Origin: Thiohalocapsa marina
GTDB lineage: Bacteria > Pseudomonadota > Gammaproteobacteria > Chromatiales > Chromatiaceae
Assembly: GCF_008632335.1 (NCBI RefSeq)
Contig: NZ_VWXX01000015.1
Location: 1-64,000 of the forward strand
Direction of reading: 5' to 3'
Length of the DNA stretch: 64,000 bases
Each line of letters opens with the position of its first letter. The first letter of the stretch is position 1. This document shows positions 36,531 to 44,899 of this stretch, piece after piece. The notes beneath the pieces are model-generated. The model was not told where the DNA came from and ran no database searches. It worked only from the letters and a program-made list of their open reading frames with translations. Made by a program: the position numbers and the translations under genes.

Positions 36531-36989
36531 ATGCGCCAACAAGACATGCTCCGCACCGCCATGAAACAGAGCGGGCAGACACGCCAACGGCTGGCCGAAC
36601 GCCTCGGCGTGTCGCGGCGTACGCTTGACAAGTGGCTGCTGCCTGAAACCTCGCGGGATTTTCGGCGCATGCCCGAGACAGCCCTGCGTCTGTTGGCCGC
36701 GCAGTACGGCGTGCGCAAGTCGACCGGCCTGGGCAAGCCCTACGACTGGTCTGACCCGGCCATCACCGACGATGCGCTGATCCTTGCCGTCTTGCGGCGA
36801 GCCGAGTTCTCAGACCTGGTACAACTCTGCATCGATCAGGGCCTGGACAGGGTCAAGTGTCGCGTCGAGACGGTGCTGGGGCTGGTACCCGCGGCTGAGC
36901 GCCCCATCCTCGCCCGCATCCTCGCCCGCATGCTGCGCAGCATCGACATCGCGCTGACAGATGCAGCGGGCCAGCGCGATCCCGCATGA
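36531..36989 (+). CDS. HTH antitoxin/transcription regulator
   Basis: A 152-residue protein with an N-terminal helix-turn-helix (RQRLAERLGVSRRTLDKWL, about residues 18-36), which probably binds the palindrome overlapping its promoter. The C-terminal part is helical with no recognised motif. Its stop overlaps the start of the downstream nucleotidyltransferase-type toxin (ATGA at 36986-36989), the normal antitoxin-first gene order. Antitoxin role is inferred from context. Confidence 0.75.
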   Translation: MRQQDMLRTAMKQSGQTRQRLAERLGVSRRTLDKWLLPETSRDFRRMPETALRLLAAQYGVRKSTGLGKPYDWSDPAITDDALILAVLRRAEFSDLVQLCIDQGLDRVKCRVETVLGLVPAAERPILARILARMLRSIDIALTDAAGQRDPA

Positions 36990-37738
36990 CAGCGCTCAAA
37001 ACCGAGTTGTTGCCCGAGGCGACAGTCAGTGTGATCGACAAGCTGGCGGATGAAGCGGCGTTGACTGGCTTTTGTCTGGTGGGCGGCACCGCGATGGCCT
37101 TGCGGGCCGGTCACCGTCGGAGTCTCGATGTCGACCTCGTCACCTTCGAGAAAACGCTCGACAAGCACGGGCTATTCCAAGCCATGCAGGCGAGAGGCGC
37201 GACATTGGTGACGCCGGCATCGATGATCTCGGCCGCCAAGATCAACGGCCTTGATCTGCTGGCGCAGGTGCAGGACTACGTGCTTGATGGCGTCAAGGTC
37301 CAATGCTTTGCCGATCCCCAGGGAAAACGCTATGCCGCTGGCGTTCAATCGCAGCCCGGCTGGCGTTTCGGGCTGGCTGATCTGCCCACCCTGTTCGCCA
37401 TGAAGAGCGCCCTCCTGCTCAAGCGTTCACGGTCTCGCGATTACTTCGACCTGATGTGGTTCTGTCAGCATCGGGGTAAGACCCTGGCAGACATCGTGGC
37501 CGTGGCCCAAGCCGCCGACGATGGTCCCGAGGTGCCGATCTTGGTTGAGCACAAGCTGCTCGGGCTCCTGCCGCTGGACGCCGATGACGAGGGGCTGGAC
37601 CCCGTCGATGTCGGCATCACCCTGGCGACCATTCATGCCTATTTCGAAGAACAGGTGCAGACGCGGGAAATCGCTCAGGCGCGCGCCCTGATCGAGCGTC
37701 GCCAGGAAACCCAGAGCGATCCGTCCGACGCTTCATGA
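36986..37738 (+). CDS. AbiEii/AbiGii-type nucleotidyltransferase toxin
   Basis: A 250-residue member of the AbiEii/MenT superfamily, whose studied members are toxins or phage-abortive-infection effectors that transfer nucleotides to tRNA or other targets. The motif GGTAMALRAGHRRSLDVDLV contains the nucleotidyltransferase GG and D-x-D metal site, and KSALLLKRSRSRDYFDLMWF matches the conserved downstream Lys/Asp motif. It is coupled by four bases to the HTH gene. Which substrate it modifies is unknown. Confidence 0.82.
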   Translation: MTALKTELLPEATVSVIDKLADEAALTGFCLVGGTAMALRAGHRRSLDVDLVTFEKTLDKHGLFQAMQARGATLVTPASMISAAKINGLDLLAQVQDYVLDGVKVQCFADPQGKRYAAGVQSQPGWRFGLADLPTLFAMKSALLLKRSRSRDYFDLMWFCQHRGKTLADIVAVAQAADDGPEVPILVEHKLLGLLPLDADDEGLDPVDVGITLATIHAYFEEQVQTREIAQARALIERRQETQSDPSDAS

Positions 37739-37757
37739 ACAGCAACCGCGTCATCCG

Positions 37758-39197
37758 GTGATCACCCAAGCCAAAACCCACCTCCGCCGCCTGCTGCCCA
37801 AGAACGCCTTCGCCCGCGGCGTCAGCGTGCTGGTGGGCGGCACCGCCGGGGCGCAACTGCTGACCATCCTGGCCGCGCCGCTGCTCACGCGCCTGTACGG
37901 CCCGGAAGACTTCGGCCTGGTCGCGGTCTATGGCAGCCTGCTCGCGCTGATCGGCGTCATCTCCAGCCTGCGCTACGAGCTGGCCATCCCGCTGCCGGAA
38001 GACGACGGCGAGGCCGCCAACGTCGCCGCGCTGAGCCTGATCCTGGTGGGGATCATGACCCTGCTCACCGGCGTGTTGGTACTGCTGTTGCAACAACCCA
38101 TCGCCGAGGTGCTCGGCGTGCCGCAACTGGCCCCTTATCTCTGGCTGCTGCCAGTCGGCGTGCTGCTCGGCGGTGCCTACAATGTCTTTAACTACTGGTC
38201 GGTGCGCACCAAGCGCTTTAGCACCATCGCTGAGACCAAGATCCGCCAGTCGCTCACCAGCATCGCCATCCAGTTCGCCGCCTTCAAGCTCGGTGGGCTG
38301 GGGCTGCTGCTGGCGCAGGTTGCCGGGCAGAGCGTGGGGACGACCCGCCTGGCACGACCGGCGCTGGCCAGCGCGGGGTTCAAGCAGGTAAGTTGGCAGG
38401 GGATTGTCACGGCAGCGGGACGGTATCGGCGATTTCCAGCCTTTACAACCTGGTCAGGACTGGTCAATACGGCAGGCCAACAATTGCCGCCGGTGATGTT
38501 CGCAGCCTTTTTCACCGTAGCTGCAGCAGGACTTTACGCACTAACTCACCGTATTCTGATGCTCCCAGCAACTTTTCTGGGCCAAGCGATCGGTACTGTT
38601 TTCTTTTCTCATGCCGCGGATGCTAAAAGAGATGGGACAATCGGCATTATGTATAGACATTTGCAGGATAAGTTGGTTCAGATAGGACTTCCACCTGCTG
38701 CGATCATCATGGTGTCCGGTCCATTTCTTTTTTCCATTGTCTTTGGTGACGAGTGGCGTGTTGCGGGAGAATTTGCACAATGGCTTGCGGTCGGCATCTT
38801 TGCTGGCTTCGTTGCGTCTCCATTGAGCCAAGTGTTTACTGTCACGGAGAAACAAGAAGTAGGCCTAATCCTACAGATTATTTTATTCCTATTACGCTTG
38901 GCAGGTATCGCTATTGGGGCTTGGACCTCCAGCATCGAAATCACTGTTGCGCTTTTCTCGCTGGCTAGCTTGTTTGGCTACACCCTATACCTGTATATGA
39001 TGCCTAAGTATGTCGGAGTCGCTCTTTCCGAGCTATTCAGGTCGCTTCAGAAAGCTACCTTATTTTCCGCTTTGGTAATTTTACCACTTTTGATTTCATA
39101 CATTGTCGACAGCAATATGAGTATCTATTTCGGCCTTCTTCTAACGCTGCTGGCAATGTTGGCAAGGTATTGGGTCGTAGCGAAGCCGGTGATTTGA
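37758..39197 (+). CDS. wzx: Wzx-type polysaccharide flippase
   Basis: A 479-residue MATE/MVF-fold membrane protein expected to flip undecaprenyl-linked glycan units to the periplasm. About 12-14 hydrophobic segments; the N-terminal region GGTAGAQLLTILAAPLLTRLYGPEDFG is typical of the family. The GTG at 37758 fits the family start; the first 105 bases are duplicated upstream of the toxin-antitoxin pair. The first third is GC-rich, whereas the rest, from about 38.45 kb, is AT-richer, suggesting a mosaic gene. Confidence 0.9.
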   Translation: MITQAKTHLRRLLPKNAFARGVSVLVGGTAGAQLLTILAAPLLTRLYGPEDFGLVAVYGSLLALIGVISSLRYELAIPLPEDDGEAANVAALSLILVGIMTLLTGVLVLLLQQPIAEVLGVPQLAPYLWLLPVGVLLGGAYNVFNYWSVRTKRFSTIAETKIRQSLTSIAIQFAAFKLGGLGLLLAQVAGQSVGTTRLARPALASAGFKQVSWQGIVTAAGRYRRFPAFTTWSGLVNTAGQQLPPVMFAAFFTVAAAGLYALTHRILMLPATFLGQAIGTVFFSHAADAKRDGTIGIMYRHLQDKLVQIGLPPAAIIMVSGPFLFSIVFGDEWRVAGEFAQWLAVGIFAGFVASPLSQVFTVTEKQEVGLILQIILFLLRLAGIAIGAWTSSIEITVALFSLASLFGYTLYLYMMPKYVGVALSELFRSLQKATLFSALVILPLLISYIVDSNMSIYFGLLLTLLAMLARYWVVAKPVI

Positions 39198-39209
39198 GGT
39201 GTAAGGATA

Positions 39210-39887
39210 GTGGATATTAACTACAAGAAAAAAATCGTCGATGGGCATGAGGTTTGTTTCGCATCAGAGTGGGTCTATGAGCTTGAGGACGAGATCCACT
39301 TTAACTGGTACTATCACCAGGCAGAATTGGTTTATAGGCACCTTAGGCGAGATCAAATGCTCCTCGAAATCGGCCTAGGAACAGGCCTGCTTTCGGACCT
39401 CTTGAGGAGACGAAAATGGAATATCACCACGCTTGATATTGATGAGGATAAAAAACCTGACTTTTGTGAAAACGCCATCGATTTTGACTACAGAAAGCAC
39501 CACGTCGAAGTTGTCTTGGCATTTGAAATATTTGAGCATATTCCATTTTCGACATTAAAAAAGTTAGTTGAAAAGCTTTCCCGATCAGAAGTCACGACAA
39601 TTTGCTTTTCTTTGCCGTGGTGTGAACGAGAGCTTCTAAGTTTGGCTGTAAAGCTCCCCAGGCTTTCTAAAATGAAATGGAGTCTCCGTATTCCAAGGAA
39701 AGGGATATCGACGAAAGCTCATTTTTGGGAACTATCATTGATTGAAAGGCCATTAGGGGGAAAACAACTGATCAGCTTGAGTAGGGTTATGCAGTTATTC
39801 ATGGATCACGGATATACTGTAGATCCAGGCAAGAAAGTAGGATACATACAATATTTTACGGCAAGTCGATTAAATTTGGCCCAGTGA
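39210..39887 (+). CDS. SAM-dependent methyltransferase (class I-like)
   Basis: A 225-residue protein. The glycine-rich SAM motif LLEIGLGTGLLSDLL (about residues 51-65) with TTLDIDEDKKPD after it indicates a Rossmann methyltransferase; VVLAFEIFEHIPF is the usual fourth motif. The GTG at 39210 has AAGGAT just upstream. The gene is markedly AT-richer than the core genome, in line with transfer. Position between flippase and sulfotransferase suggests sugar or lipid-linked glycan methylation. Confidence 0.83.
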   Translation: MDINYKKKIVDGHEVCFASEWVYELEDEIHFNWYYHQAELVYRHLRRDQMLLEIGLGTGLLSDLLRRRKWNITTLDIDEDKKPDFCENAIDFDYRKHHVEVVLAFEIFEHIPFSTLKKLVEKLSRSEVTTICFSLPWCERELLSLAVKLPRLSKMKWSLRIPRKGISTKAHFWELSLIERPLGGKQLISLSRVMQLFMDHGYTVDPGKKVGYIQYFTASRLNLAQ

Positions 39888-40023
39888 TTAAGTATCTCAA
39901 ACCTATCTCGAGCCGATGGTGGCGTAAAGCGGGTGGCCGGTACAATGAGCAAGGTCCTGTTTTCCTTTGGCAGCGCGATTTTTTATTTTTGCGTTTCTCA
40001 GGGTCATACTATCGATTGTTGAC

Positions 40024-40206
40024 ATGTCGATAATGATCTTTCTGCGGTCGCTCTCAAGGACTATCGGATTGGCTACCCTGATTATTTTGCCCATTTTTCT
40101 TTTTCCAAACTTCTTGCAGGGCTTGACAACATTTGATGCCGTGGTTTTCACCGTGATCAGCTTCACGACTGCTCGCATTTTTGTTCTCGTACGTTACCAG
40201 TATTAA
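40024..40206 (+). CDS. possible small two-helix membrane protein
   Basis: A 60-residue frame from the ATG at 40024 (a TTG at 39967 would give 79). It is strongly hydrophobic with two likely membrane segments (TIGLATLIILPIFLFPNFL and FDAVVFTVISFTTARIF). No family recognised and no clear ribosome-binding site; it could be a chance frame in an AT-rich spacer of about 325 bases that otherwise shows nothing. Confidence 0.35.
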   Translation: MSIMIFLRSLSRTIGLATLIILPIFLFPNFLQGLTTFDAVVFTVISFTTARIFVLVRYQY

Positions 40207-40212
40207 TCGTTT

Positions 40213-41178
40213 ATGAACAAATATCTCAATCCTTCCAACTACGCCAGACGTTCCCTCAGCTTGGCTAATCGCAATATTCTGAGCTATTTGGAGAGCATAT
40301 TGGCGCCCAATATAGAAGTGCCACTACGCCACCCTCCAATCTTTTTTCTGGGCGCGCCGCGCTCGGGTAGTACGCTGGCGGTTCAAGTCGTCACGGATGC
40401 ACTGGACGTGGGTTATATCAGCAATCGCCATTGCCAGTGGTTTGGAGCTCCAGCCTTGGCAGAGAGGCTGTTGCATCCGACGCGCAATCGGCCCGCTTCG
40501 AATTACCAGTCGCGACAGGGTGTGACAGACGGCTGGCACGCCCCTGCGGAGTGTGGTGAGTGGTGGTATCGGTTCTTTCGTCGCAAACCGCCCTACATGC
40601 GCCTGGATGAAGTCGATGAAGCGAAGATGCTCGCATTCCGTCGCTCTGTTGCCGCGCTCACGAATGCCTTCGATCGACCGATTGTCTTTAAGAATCTCTA
40701 TGCTTCTTTACGCATCCAAGCAATCGCGCATTATTTGCCGGAAAGTCTTTTCATCGTGACACATCGCAATGAGGTGGAAAACGGTCATTCGTTGCTGGAG
40801 GCACGATATAAACGTTTCCAAAGCTATCAGCCTTGGTTGTCGGTGGAGCCACCTGCTGTGGAACAACTTAAAAGTTTGGAGCCGCACATGCAGGTGATTG
40901 AGCAAATTCGCCATACACATAAAACGATTGACGCTGATTTTGCACTCGCGGGCGTTTCGGCTTCAAGGCGTTTTGATCTTGTCTATGAGGATTTCTGTGC
41001 AGAGCCACTTGTCACCATTGCATCATTACAGGATTTCATGATGTTGAATGGATCAGAAGTGAAAAAGCGAGACGTCATTATTCCCACGTCATTTGCTCGA
41101 AGGGATGTCGTTCGTATCGACAGCAGCGTTTATGAATCACTAACGAATTACTCAGCTTCTACCCCTGCCGGGGAATAA
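40213..41178 (+). CDS. PAPS-dependent sulfotransferase-family protein
   Basis: A 321-residue protein with the P-loop-like 5'-phosphosulfate motif FFLGAPRSGSTL (about residues 44-55), and IVFKNLYASLRIQAIAHYLP with FIVTHRNEVENGHSLLEARY resembling the 3'-phosphate-binding strand-helix region. It probably sulfates a glycan or lipid-linked sugar using PAPS; no partner PAPS gene is near. The ATG at 40213 follows a GC-poor spacer. It is one base from the next gene start. Confidence 0.85.
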   Translation: MNKYLNPSNYARRSLSLANRNILSYLESILAPNIEVPLRHPPIFFLGAPRSGSTLAVQVVTDALDVGYISNRHCQWFGAPALAERLLHPTRNRPASNYQSRQGVTDGWHAPAECGEWWYRFFRRKPPYMRLDEVDEAKMLAFRRSVAALTNAFDRPIVFKNLYASLRIQAIAHYLPESLFIVTHRNEVENGHSLLEARYKRFQSYQPWLSVEPPAVEQLKSLEPHMQVIEQIRHTHKTIDADFALAGVSASRRFDLVYEDFCAEPLVTIASLQDFMMLNGSEVKKRDVIIPTSFARRDVVRIDSSVYESLTNYSASTPAGE

Positions 41179-41179
41179 G

Positions 41180-42223
41180 ATGCAGTTCCAACAAATTAAC
41201 TCTATTCTCGATAACACTTGCCTCGCCGAGATCGCGTACTTTGATAACGATGTCACGTTGACTCATGAGGACGTCGAGGCTTGCGCTCAGGTACTTAGCC
41301 GCTTGTCGGGCCACGTGCAGGGCGTGCAGCAGGGCATCTGCATCCTCATGTCCCGCAGCGCCCACTACATCGCGGTCATCTTTGCCGCCTGGCGCGCGGG
41401 TTTCTATGTCGTGCCGCTCAACACCGCCTGGCCCTTGCAGAAGAATCTCGACATCATTGCGCGCATTCAACCTGCGGCGGTGCTGGTCGATGATGGGGTT
41501 GCGCTCGATATAAACGTTCCGGTTCTTGCAACCTCGGCGCTGTTTGCCGAGCAGCCCGTGGCGAAAGCAGGTGCGTTACCGATAAGGCCGGCGCGGCTGC
41601 TCGCCTCGGATATCACCTATGTGATCTTCACCTCCGGCTCCACCGGCGAGCCGAAGGGGGTGGTGATCTCGGCTGGGGCCTTCCGGTCGTACATCGACTG
41701 GACCCGCCGGTTTTTCAGCGCCTACGCGCATGCGCAGCGCCTGCTGCTGACCTCGGAGCTGACCTTCGACATCACCATGGGGGACATCGCCTTTGCGCTG
41801 GCCTTTGGCACCGACATTGGCGTGGCGCGCCACAACACCAACATCCCCAGCGTGCTGGCGATGATCATGCGCCACAAGATCGATGTGCTCTACTCAGTGC
41901 CGACGACCCATCTGGCGTTGGTGGCCTTCGCGCGGCAAAAGAAGGGCGCGGACCTGTCGACCCTTCGCCTGATCCTCTCCGGCGGCGACCGCTTTCCCTG
42001 GCAGTTGGTCAAGGACTATTCCGCGCTGACCGGCGGGGCGCATTTCTACAATGTCTACGGTCCGACCGAAGTCACCATCAACTGCTTTGCCACGCGGCTT
42101 GATGACAAGGTTCACTTGGCGGAACAGGGCAAGCCCGTACCCATTGGTCGGTGTTTTGATTTGCTAAATCGAGTCGTGATGATCCCGGCCGCCAATGATG
42201 CTGCTTGGAGCGTTGTAGCGTGA
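41180..42223 (+). pseudogene. C-terminally truncated AMP-binding (adenylate-forming) enzyme
   Basis: A 347-residue frame covering only the N-terminal domain of an acyl/amino-acid adenylating enzyme. The P-loop YVIFTSGSTGEPKGV, SELTFDITMGDIAFAL and NVYGPTEVTINCFA are all present and intact. Members run to about 500 residues; here similarity stops near GKPVPIGRCF and the hinge and small C-terminal domain with the catalytic Lys are missing. The end is fused to unrelated, AT-richer sequence that overlaps the following gene. It may still bind and adenylate, but is likely inactive. Confidence 0.8.
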
Positions 42224-43179
42224 CGGGTAAGGACCGCTACCGGGCGTTATGCGAGTCGGAACCGACGATTCCTCTATTCAGCCAGGCGTGGTGGCTCGAT
42301 GCGCTCGCCGGAGAAAATCAATGGGATGTTGCGGTGGTCGAAAGCGGAGGGCAGATCGTCGCATCCATGCCCTATGTGGTCCGGCGGCGACTTGGACAGG
42401 TGTCACTCGGCCAGCCTCCTTTGACACAAACTCTGGGACCATGGATTCGGGAAACCGGCGCAAAGCAGTCCTCGCGTTTGGCTCGACAGAAGGATCTCAT
42501 GCAGCAATTGATTAAGGTATTACCTCAATATAATCATTTTAACCAAAATTGGCATCACAGTCAGAGTAATTGGCTGCCTTTTTACTGGGCGGGCTTTACT
42601 CAGACAACACGCTATACCTACCGCCTGCCAGAACTCTTTAATCAAGATGAACTCTGGGCTGGATTTCGAGAGAATATAAGGCGTGACATCCGCAAGGCGG
42701 AAAGACGTTTCAGTTTGCAGGTGCGGACAGATTTAGATCTGGATTGTTTTCTTCGCTTGAATGTGCAAACTTTCGAGCGCCAAGGAAAAGATCTGCCTTA
42801 TTCCAACTCACTGGTATTGAAGCTTGATGAAGCTTGTCAGAGGCGAAATGCACGGCAAATTTTTATTGCCGAAGACAAACACGGTCGCGCTCATGCTGGG
42901 GTCTATATCGTGTGGGATAAAAATAGCGCTTACTACCTGATGGGGGGGGGAGATCCTGAACTGCGCAAGAGTGGTGCGACGAGTCTGTGCATGTGGGAGG
43001 CAATTAAGTTTGCCTCCACCGTTACTAAGAGTTTCGATTTCGAGGGTTCGATGATGGAGCCTGTCGAGCGTTTTTTTCGTGCCTTTGGCGCTCAGCAAGT
43101 TCCGTACTTCGCGGTGAGCCACACCCCATCAAAGATGATTAGAGCGGCGCAATGTCTAAGAGGTCTTTTGCGCGCTTAA
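42220..43179 (+). CDS. FemAB-like GNAT-fold acyltransferase
   Basis: A 319-residue protein resembling the GNAT/FemAB-type 'Acetyltransf_6' family seen in polysaccharide loci. IRRDIRKAERRFSLQV and YYLMGGGDPELRKSGATSLC with FDFEGSMMEPVERFFRAFGA are characteristic. The GTG at 42220 overlaps the previous stop (GTGA) and has GGAG nine bases upstream. Its AT-rich composition contrasts with both flanks and begins inside the preceding frame, as if introduced by recombination. It could attach an acyl or aminoacyl group to a glycan. Confidence 0.82.
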   Translation: MTGKDRYRALCESEPTIPLFSQAWWLDALAGENQWDVAVVESGGQIVASMPYVVRRRLGQVSLGQPPLTQTLGPWIRETGAKQSSRLARQKDLMQQLIKVLPQYNHFNQNWHHSQSNWLPFYWAGFTQTTRYTYRLPELFNQDELWAGFRENIRRDIRKAERRFSLQVRTDLDLDCFLRLNVQTFERQGKDLPYSNSLVLKLDEACQRRNARQIFIAEDKHGRAHAGVYIVWDKNSAYYLMGGGDPELRKSGATSLCMWEAIKFASTVTKSFDFEGSMMEPVERFFRAFGAQQVPYFAVSHTPSKMIRAAQCLRGLLRA

Positions 43180-43181
43180 GG

Positions 43182-43517
43182 TTGGCCACCTCACTGCACT
43201 GCGTCGAGGGCGCACTGTGGCACGAACATGCCTACTATCGAAAGCTCTTCCGCGAGCAGGTCTGCTATCAGTACAAGACCACCACCGGCGAGACCGGCAG
43301 CCATTGCTACTGGAAGCGAATCGGGCAGATCTACACCCCGAAGCTGGCCAAGCACTTCACGCCGGACGAGTTGGTCGAAGACTGCATCGAAGGCCTTGAG
43401 GTCTACGCCATCCGCGCCCGCACCCTGATCGACAAGGCGATCGCGCTGGGGCGACAGGGAAAGACCATGTACGTCTGGCCGGTGCCTTGGCCTTGGTCTT
43501 TCCGTATGATTTTTTGA
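43182..43517 (+). pseudogene. unassigned fragment, probable gene remnant
   Basis: An open frame that extends from inside the previous gene (an ATG at 43152) to 43517; the GC-rich part begins near 43190. It reads WHEHAYYRKLFREQVCYQYK followed by HFTPDELVEDCIEGLEVYA. The residues look like real coding sequence, but I do not recognise the family. No start with a ribosome-binding site is evident, and the sequence begins at the edge of an AT-rich block, so it is probably the 3' end of a gene whose front was replaced. Confidence 0.45.
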
Positions 43518-43534
43518 CATAAGCGTCTTTAAAT

Positions 43535-44899
43535 TTGAGCAAGACATACCCCATCACCGCCGCAGCGCTACACTGGCTCGAGCTGATCCTTGCCGAGCGC
43601 TTCGGCCATGCCTGGCATCTGGCGCGGGTGGGTGACAGCCTGCACCTGAGCCTGGAGGGGGCGGAAGGCGCAATTGCCTTCGACACCCTGCAAGCCGGCT
43701 TCACCGAGGCGCACTCGAATCAGCCCTTCACATCCTGGGATGCCGAGCGCGAGGGCTGGCATGCCGTGCTGGATGGAGCATTACCCGCGCCGGGCGTTGT
43801 CGAGCTGCCATCGCCGCTGATCGAACCCCACGCGGACGGCCATGTCGTTCATTACGACATCCTCGGCCTCGCCTACTGGATGCTGGCGCGCGTGGAGGAG
43901 GTTGGCCGCACGAATCTCGACAACCATCTGCGCTTTCCGGCGATTGCCTCCCACGCCTTCAAACACGGCTACCTGGATCGCCCCGTGGTGGATGAATGGC
44001 TGCATCTGCTGGGGCAGGTGATGCAGCGTCAGTGGCCGGGGCTGGTGTTGAAGTGGCACAGTCCGAGGACTCTGGTGAGTTGCGACGTCGACAGCCCCTT
44101 CGCCTATTTGGAGCGGGGAAACGGATACCGCATGGCCCGTGGTCTTGCCGGCGACCTGCTCAAGCGCCGCTCGCCACGTCTGGCCTGGCGCAACGTCCGT
44201 GGCCAATGGCGCGCGCGACGCGGTGTTCACAGCCTCGACCCGCACCGCCTTGGCCTGGATTTGATCATGGACGTCAACGAGCGCGCCGGCCGCGCCGTTG
44301 CCTTCTACTTCATCCCGGAGAACACCGACCCGCGACTCGATAACCGCGCCAGCCTCGACGACCCGCGCATGCGCGTGCTGCTGCGCGAGATCCACACCCG
44401 CGGCCATGAGATCGGCATCCACCCTGGCTACAATACCTATCGCCATCCCGAAACGATGAAGCAATCGGTAGCGACGCTGCGACGCGTGCTCGACGAAGAA
44501 AGGATTCAGCAGCCGATCCTGGGCGGGCGGCAACACTACCTCCGCTGGGAGACGCCTACAACCGCTGCGCTGTGGCATGACAATAACCTGGACTATGACA
44601 CCACGCTCACCTACGCGGACCGCCCAGGCTTTCGCTGTGGCACCTGCCACGAGTATCCGCTGTTTGATCCGCGCCAGGGTCGAGCGCTACAACTGCGCGA
44701 GCGCCCGCTGGTCCTGATGGAATGTTCGGTGATTGCCAGGCGATACCTGGGGCTGGGTTACAGCCAAGAGGCACTTGAGATGATGCAGGGGCTGCGGGAG
44801 ACCTGCCAACATGTCGGTGGTGATTTCACCCTGCTTTGGCACAACTCGCACCTCGGTAGCGACCGTGACCGGCAATTCTACCGCGCCTTGTTATCCTGA
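43535..44899 (+). CDS. polysaccharide-deacetylase-like protein
   Basis: A 454-residue protein with a C-terminal NodB-like TIM-barrel region: TLVSCDVDSPFAYLERG at the first strand (Asp-Val-Asp), then RGHEIGIHPGYNTYRHPETM with the zinc-type His motif. The N-terminal 190 residues resemble the accessory domain found before such deacetylases. It probably removes N-acetyl groups or otherwise edits the glycan. The start is a TTG at 43535 with no obvious ribosome-binding site. It ends in a 22-base tail-to-tail overlap with the next gene. Confidence 0.82.
   Translation: MSKTYPITAAALHWLELILAERFGHAWHLARVGDSLHLSLEGAEGAIAFDTLQAGFTEAHSNQPFTSWDAEREGWHAVLDGALPAPGVVELPSPLIEPHADGHVVHYDILGLAYWMLARVEEVGRTNLDNHLRFPAIASHAFKHGYLDRPVVDEWLHLLGQVMQRQWPGLVLKWHSPRTLVSCDVDSPFAYLERGNGYRMARGLAGDLLKRRSPRLAWRNVRGQWRARRGVHSLDPHRLGLDLIMDVNERAGRAVAFYFIPENTDPRLDNRASLDDPRMRVLLREIHTRGHEIGIHPGYNTYRHPETMKQSVATLRRVLDEERIQQPILGGRQHYLRWETPTTAALWHDNNLDYDTTLTYADRPGFRCGTCHEYPLFDPRQGRALQLRERPLVLMECSVIARRYLGLGYSQEALEMMQGLRETCQHVGGDFTLLWHNSHLGSDRDRQFYRALLS

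Noticed and set aside
39903-40178. A 91-codon minus-strand frame rich in Lys/Arg
   Set aside because: It is antisense to the hydrophobic plus-strand frame, whose complement naturally yields basic codons, and has no ribosome-binding site.
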